Positions 60,707 through 64,000 of a stretch of DNA of 64,000 nt are shown here, piece by piece. The translations under genes and the position numbers were made by a program. Under the pieces are notes generated by a model. It was given only the letters and a program-made list of their open reading frames with translations, did no database searches and was not told the DNA's origin. The stretch is from Prototheca cutis (lineage: Eukaryota; Chlorophyta; Trebouxiophyceae; Chlorellales; Chlorellaceae), in NCBI GenBank assembly GCA_002897115.2, contig BCIH01000007.1, positions 364,726-428,725 of the forward strand, given 5' to 3'. Within the stretch, counting starts at the first letter, position 1, and every line of letters begins with the position of its first letter.

Positions 60707-60927
60707 TCGTTCACCAAACGGGCTGGAGGGCAGCGCTGCTCGATGGCGCTACCCCATGGCTCGATTCCAAGCTCCACGGATTCTCATTTCATTACAAAAA
60801 TGCCATGACGTTCTTCGGCGGCTTTCAAGGCGAATCGAGCGGTGTGTACGGCCGATTGTCGGGAGCACTTGGATCGCTTCCACATCACCCCCCGTCCAAT
60901 GCAATTCAGCATCAGGTGGCCTGGCAT
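60707..60927. other. Short intergenic region between AspRS and MICU
   Basis: Both flanking genes are on the minus strand, so this holds the MICU 3' flank and AspRS promoter. No element recognised. Confidence 0.4.
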
Positions 60928-63847
60928 TCACCGCTTGAGGCACATCACCATGCACTTGACGACCCCAGGCTTTTCCTGTAATCCAGACCCACCAGTGCCA
61001 AGCGTGAGCCCCCTGCAAAAGAATGGATTGCTTTGAGCGCGCTGGAAAAAAAGTCCTGGCTGTCTGCTGTCAGCATGTCTTCATCTGGTCCATTGGGAAA
61101 GCCCCAACCCCCCACACCACACATGCAGCGAGCTCACGTGATGTAAGACTGGTTGAGGACTTCGTAGAGGTAGTGATGGTTGATGCACCCATCCTCCTCC
61201 TCGAACAGATACTCTATGATGGCAACCTGTAAAATGAGTCAAGGGTGCAGGACTTTAACGCTGGGTCACGTTGCCTTATTCCAACACGCGCACTGGCCCT
61301 GCAACTGCCAAGCATCATGCCATGTCTATTGCGCTTCAGATTTCAAACTCCAAAGCCCTTTGCCAATTGCTCATCACCACCATGTTTCCACGGGGCATCC
61401 CAGCCCATGTTCCTTGCCAACGCCAAGGCCACGTGCCTGTGTGTCTGACAGCGGGCATCCAAGGACGTTGCTGAAGACCCAGGCGACATCTTCCATCGTC
61501 ACCCGGCCTTTCGAAGTGTAAATAAAGTCCAGGCCCACATCCAGTCGTCGCAGGCTCCGCCATGCATGCTGAAAAGCGAGAAACTCCTCTTTGCTCACTG
61601 TCTGGTCAGCCAGCTCGTCCGGCATCTCCTCCACCTGCAACACAAGGTGTGCGTGTGCGTGTGTGCGTGCGTGCGTGTGCACGCGCGCGCGCGCGCGAGA
61701 CTGTCTGCATAACAGCAGGAGGACATTGCATAGACCGGACGGACGGATGGATGGATGTCCAAGCATGCCCCCTGTGGCATCAACCCTCCCCGCTTCAACA
61801 CATCCAGCATGACACGGAGTTATCAATGCAAGAAACAAAACTAAAACTAAAACACCCCTTGCAACCACCCACCTTGTCGATGTAGCCATCGAGGTGCTTG
61901 AGGCGTGCCGCACCCACCAGCGAATGTGCAAAGTCCTTGGCTCCCAAGCTCCCACTCCGGTCAACGTCATAGTACTCAAACTCCAGTTCCACAATCTCGT
62001 CCCTTTGTTGTGGCGGTAGGTCGGGTCGCATGAGTTCTCCAGGGCAGGCACCCGTTTCCATGCTCCAACCCTGCAAGCCTACTACCAATGATCCACGCAT
62101 GCAGAACAACTCCCGCCCTCTCACCTCAGCTTGTGTAGAAACGCGGTAAATTGGGCCAGGTCCAGGCCATTCTGTCGTCCAAGGTGCTGCAAGAGCCGCT
62201 CCGCACTGGCCCTGGAGGTGTGGAACTCAAAGTCGGCCTGCCCTCAGGCCCTCCATGAAATATGCAGGTGTCCTTGCCTTGCCTGCCCCACTCACATGTC
62301 TCTCAACAGGGCAAGGAGGTGTGTCAAACTCCCCCAAGACACCACCTTGCTTCCTCTCCTACCTTGTACTCATGGTTGAGGAGCGGTCAAAGGCTCCGGT
62401 TTCGGGCAGTGCCTTGCGGAAGCGGCTCACCACACCGTGCAGCAACGACTCCAGTTCTCCTACCTCGATGGAACCCGAACTGTCAGTGTCCAGCAGATGA
62501 AAAGCCACTGGATTTCATTTTGGAGAGAAATGGAAAAGGATCGTCGTTATTTATTTATTTTTTTTGGGGGGGGGGTCTACATCAGGGCATGAACTCCACA
62601 GACCCCGCAAAACATTGCCCCCCCCCCCCCCCCCCCCCGCGGTGCGCGCAGAAAAACACCCACGCATACCGACAATGTCATCCATCGGAATGGACAGCAG
62701 GGCCAGCAGGACCAGCCATTCATCGTATTCTATCTTTCCACTGTCGTCGGTGTCCAGCGCCTTGAGCGCAGAGCCCTTGCGCAACGCCTGCTTAGAAAGG
62801 GATTGTAGTCAAGACATCCCCCGGGGTCAAACAGCCACAATCCTGGGCCTTGGGAATTGACACAGCGATGTTTGTCGGGAATCATGAACACGGGCTTTCT
62901 CCAGCGAACAACCCCAGCCTACGCACAGCAGGCTGTCGTGACCGGGACGACTCTTGCAGCTGGGGGCTGGGTTCGCCCCAGAGCGCGCCAGCCCGCAGGA
63001 CGCCAGAGTGCTCTGGCGGGTAGACGGGGACGATGCTGCGCATGACATCCTGTGACGTCATCCAGACAGTCTGACCCTCCCGCTGTGTAGAGATGGTTGG
63101 TGGAAGCAGTTTGAGCGCTGTCAATGCCTCCGGTCCCGCAGATATTTGCGTGCCTTGATCTCTGCCGTTGCTAAAGAAGGGTGATATTCTGCAGGCATGT
63201 GCTGCAGGCTCACTGAGGAAAAAGTTCCTTCTCCACTCCCCAACAACAGTTTAAACCTGGGAGGCAAAATACTCGAAGATTTTGTGTGGGCTGCTCATTC
63301 CCCGGATCTTGCGTTCATACCTGCAGGGCTGGCGGGCGAGGAAATATTGCTGGCAAGACGACGCATGGTACTAGGCATGGACATGCAGTAACACATGACA
63401 TTCCTGGCAACAGACATCACCCTCTCCATTCAAGGGTTTGCACTAGTGATCCCCTTCATGCCTGCACGTACTTGAAGAACAGTCTTCGTTTCCGGTCAAG
63501 CGGCACGAGGGACCATGCCTGTGAGTGTCGAAATGCAGAGTGATGGATTGCGTTTTTGAAGATGCTGCACATCAAATGCCACTGCTTTAAGCAGCGCTCC
63601 CCCACATCCCCCCCCCAACCACACACACAGGGCAGACCTTGTTTTCCTGTGCTGGATGCTGCAACTCCTCTGCTTGTGCCCTGGAGAGCGTGATGCCAGC
63701 AAAGCCCCATGCCAATGCCAAAGGAGCCCACATGTGCGCAGAATGCGAGGACCCGGCTTCCTGACCGGCCTGTGAGGCCGCAGGCAACTGAGTCAGGCTG
63801 CGACACCATGCAGTCCGCCTCGCTGCGCGCCAGCAAAGATGGCGCAT
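60928..63847 (-). CDS. MICU: MICU-type regulator of the mitochondrial calcium uniporter (EF-hand protein)
   Basis: Eleven exons (63847-63638, 63518-63472, 63320-63257, 63082-62927, 62787-62670, 62507-62363, 62211-62125, 62002-61873, 61634-61437, 61226-61138, 61012-60928) give about 442 aa. Family blocks are RRLFFKYERKIRGMSSPHKI with FEYFASQ, TVWMTSQDVMRSIVPVYPPE and LRDEIVELEFEYYDVDRSGS. EF loops DTDDSGKIEYDE and DTDSSGSIEVGE look functional. DVDRSGSLGAKD keeps most ligands. The final loop (EEDGCINHHYLY) is degenerate. The N-terminus MRHLCWRAARRTAWCRSLTQ is a good mitochondrial presequence, followed by a hydrophobic segment. The protein would gate Ca2+ entry at the inner membrane. The intron after LSDTQ has a GC donor (CAG|GCACGT). 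The last exon is less secure. Confidence 0.88.
61647..61698. repeat. GT/GC-rich microsatellite in a MICU intron
   Basis: Alternating GTGC/GT/CG repeats begin about 12 bp from an acceptor; CA/CG-rich in the transcript. Confidence 0.75.
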
Positions 63848-64000
63848 GGTGGGACGCCAGCTGCTCAAATGAAATTATTTTCTATGCGTGATCTGCAGTG
63901 CAGAGCTTCAGAACATCTTGTGAGCGCTTGGTGAGCTGGCTTGTTCAGCAGGATTTCCTAGATCACATCGGGCAAGAGATTCCGACACCATCCCGGGCGT
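63848..64000. other. Window end, upstream of MICU
   Basis: About 150 bp of MICU 5' flank. No gene or element recognised. Confidence 0.4.

Overview
This is nuclear DNA from a GC-rich, intron-dense eukaryote, most likely a green alga of the Chlorella/trebouxiophyte type (inference). The evidence is plastid-type proteins with N-terminal targeting extensions (prephenate aminotransferase, HisG, a bacterial-type AspRS), a plant-type MICU, and plant-type CCCH, full-size ABCG and AAAP proteins. About 87 introns can be placed from reading-frame continuity, exon phase and family homology. Single Ns and an N gap inside a C-run mark it as draft assembly.

Layout, left to right. 0-4.2 kb: 3' end of an unknown gene, prephenate aminotransferase (-), a 2OG-Fe(II) oxygenase (-). 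4.8-5.7 kb: a TnpB/Fanzor-like gene remnant (+). 6.2-12.1 kb: full-size PDR-type ABCG transporter (+). 12.4-13.0 kb: small TIR-bounded element carrying a Fanzor-like terminal exon. 13.1-18 kb: SET-domain methyltransferase (+), CCCH zinc-finger protein (-), a small basic protein (+). 18.8-27.3 kb: UTP21/WDR36 (-), a bacterial-looking PLP aminotransferase (+), prefoldin subunit 4 (-). 27.6-28.3 kb: second, inverted copy of the TIR element. 29.7-33.5 kb: a conserved unknown protein (+) and an AAAP amino-acid permease (-). 34-39.6 kb: two SYLF-domain paralogues (-) on either side of a macro-domain gene (+). 40.6-47.5 kb: aminoadipate/kynurenine-type aminotransferase (-) and the exosome nuclease RRP6 (-). 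47.9-56.9 kb: ATP phosphoribosyltransferase (+), mitochondrial-type ribosomal protein bS18 (-), a CEP104-like ciliary tip protein with TPRs (+). 57.1-63.8 kb: organellar AspRS (-) and a MICU-type calcium-uptake regulator (-).

Most genes are unrelated housekeeping genes; there is no operon-like logic. Several pairs are divergent with short shared upstream regions (UTP21/aminotransferase, SYLF1/macro, RRP6/HisG, bS18/CEP104).

Most interesting: three TnpB/Fanzor-like fossils, two of them inside near-identical elements with 17-bp terminal inverted repeats; five GC-AG introns among about 87; introns that tend to be G/GT-rich after the donor and C/CA-rich before the acceptor, so their ends could pair; two SYLF paralogues with three exon lengths exactly conserved; and a CEP104-like protein ending in TPR repeats. 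No complete new system was demonstrated; the Fanzor/TIR family is the best lead.
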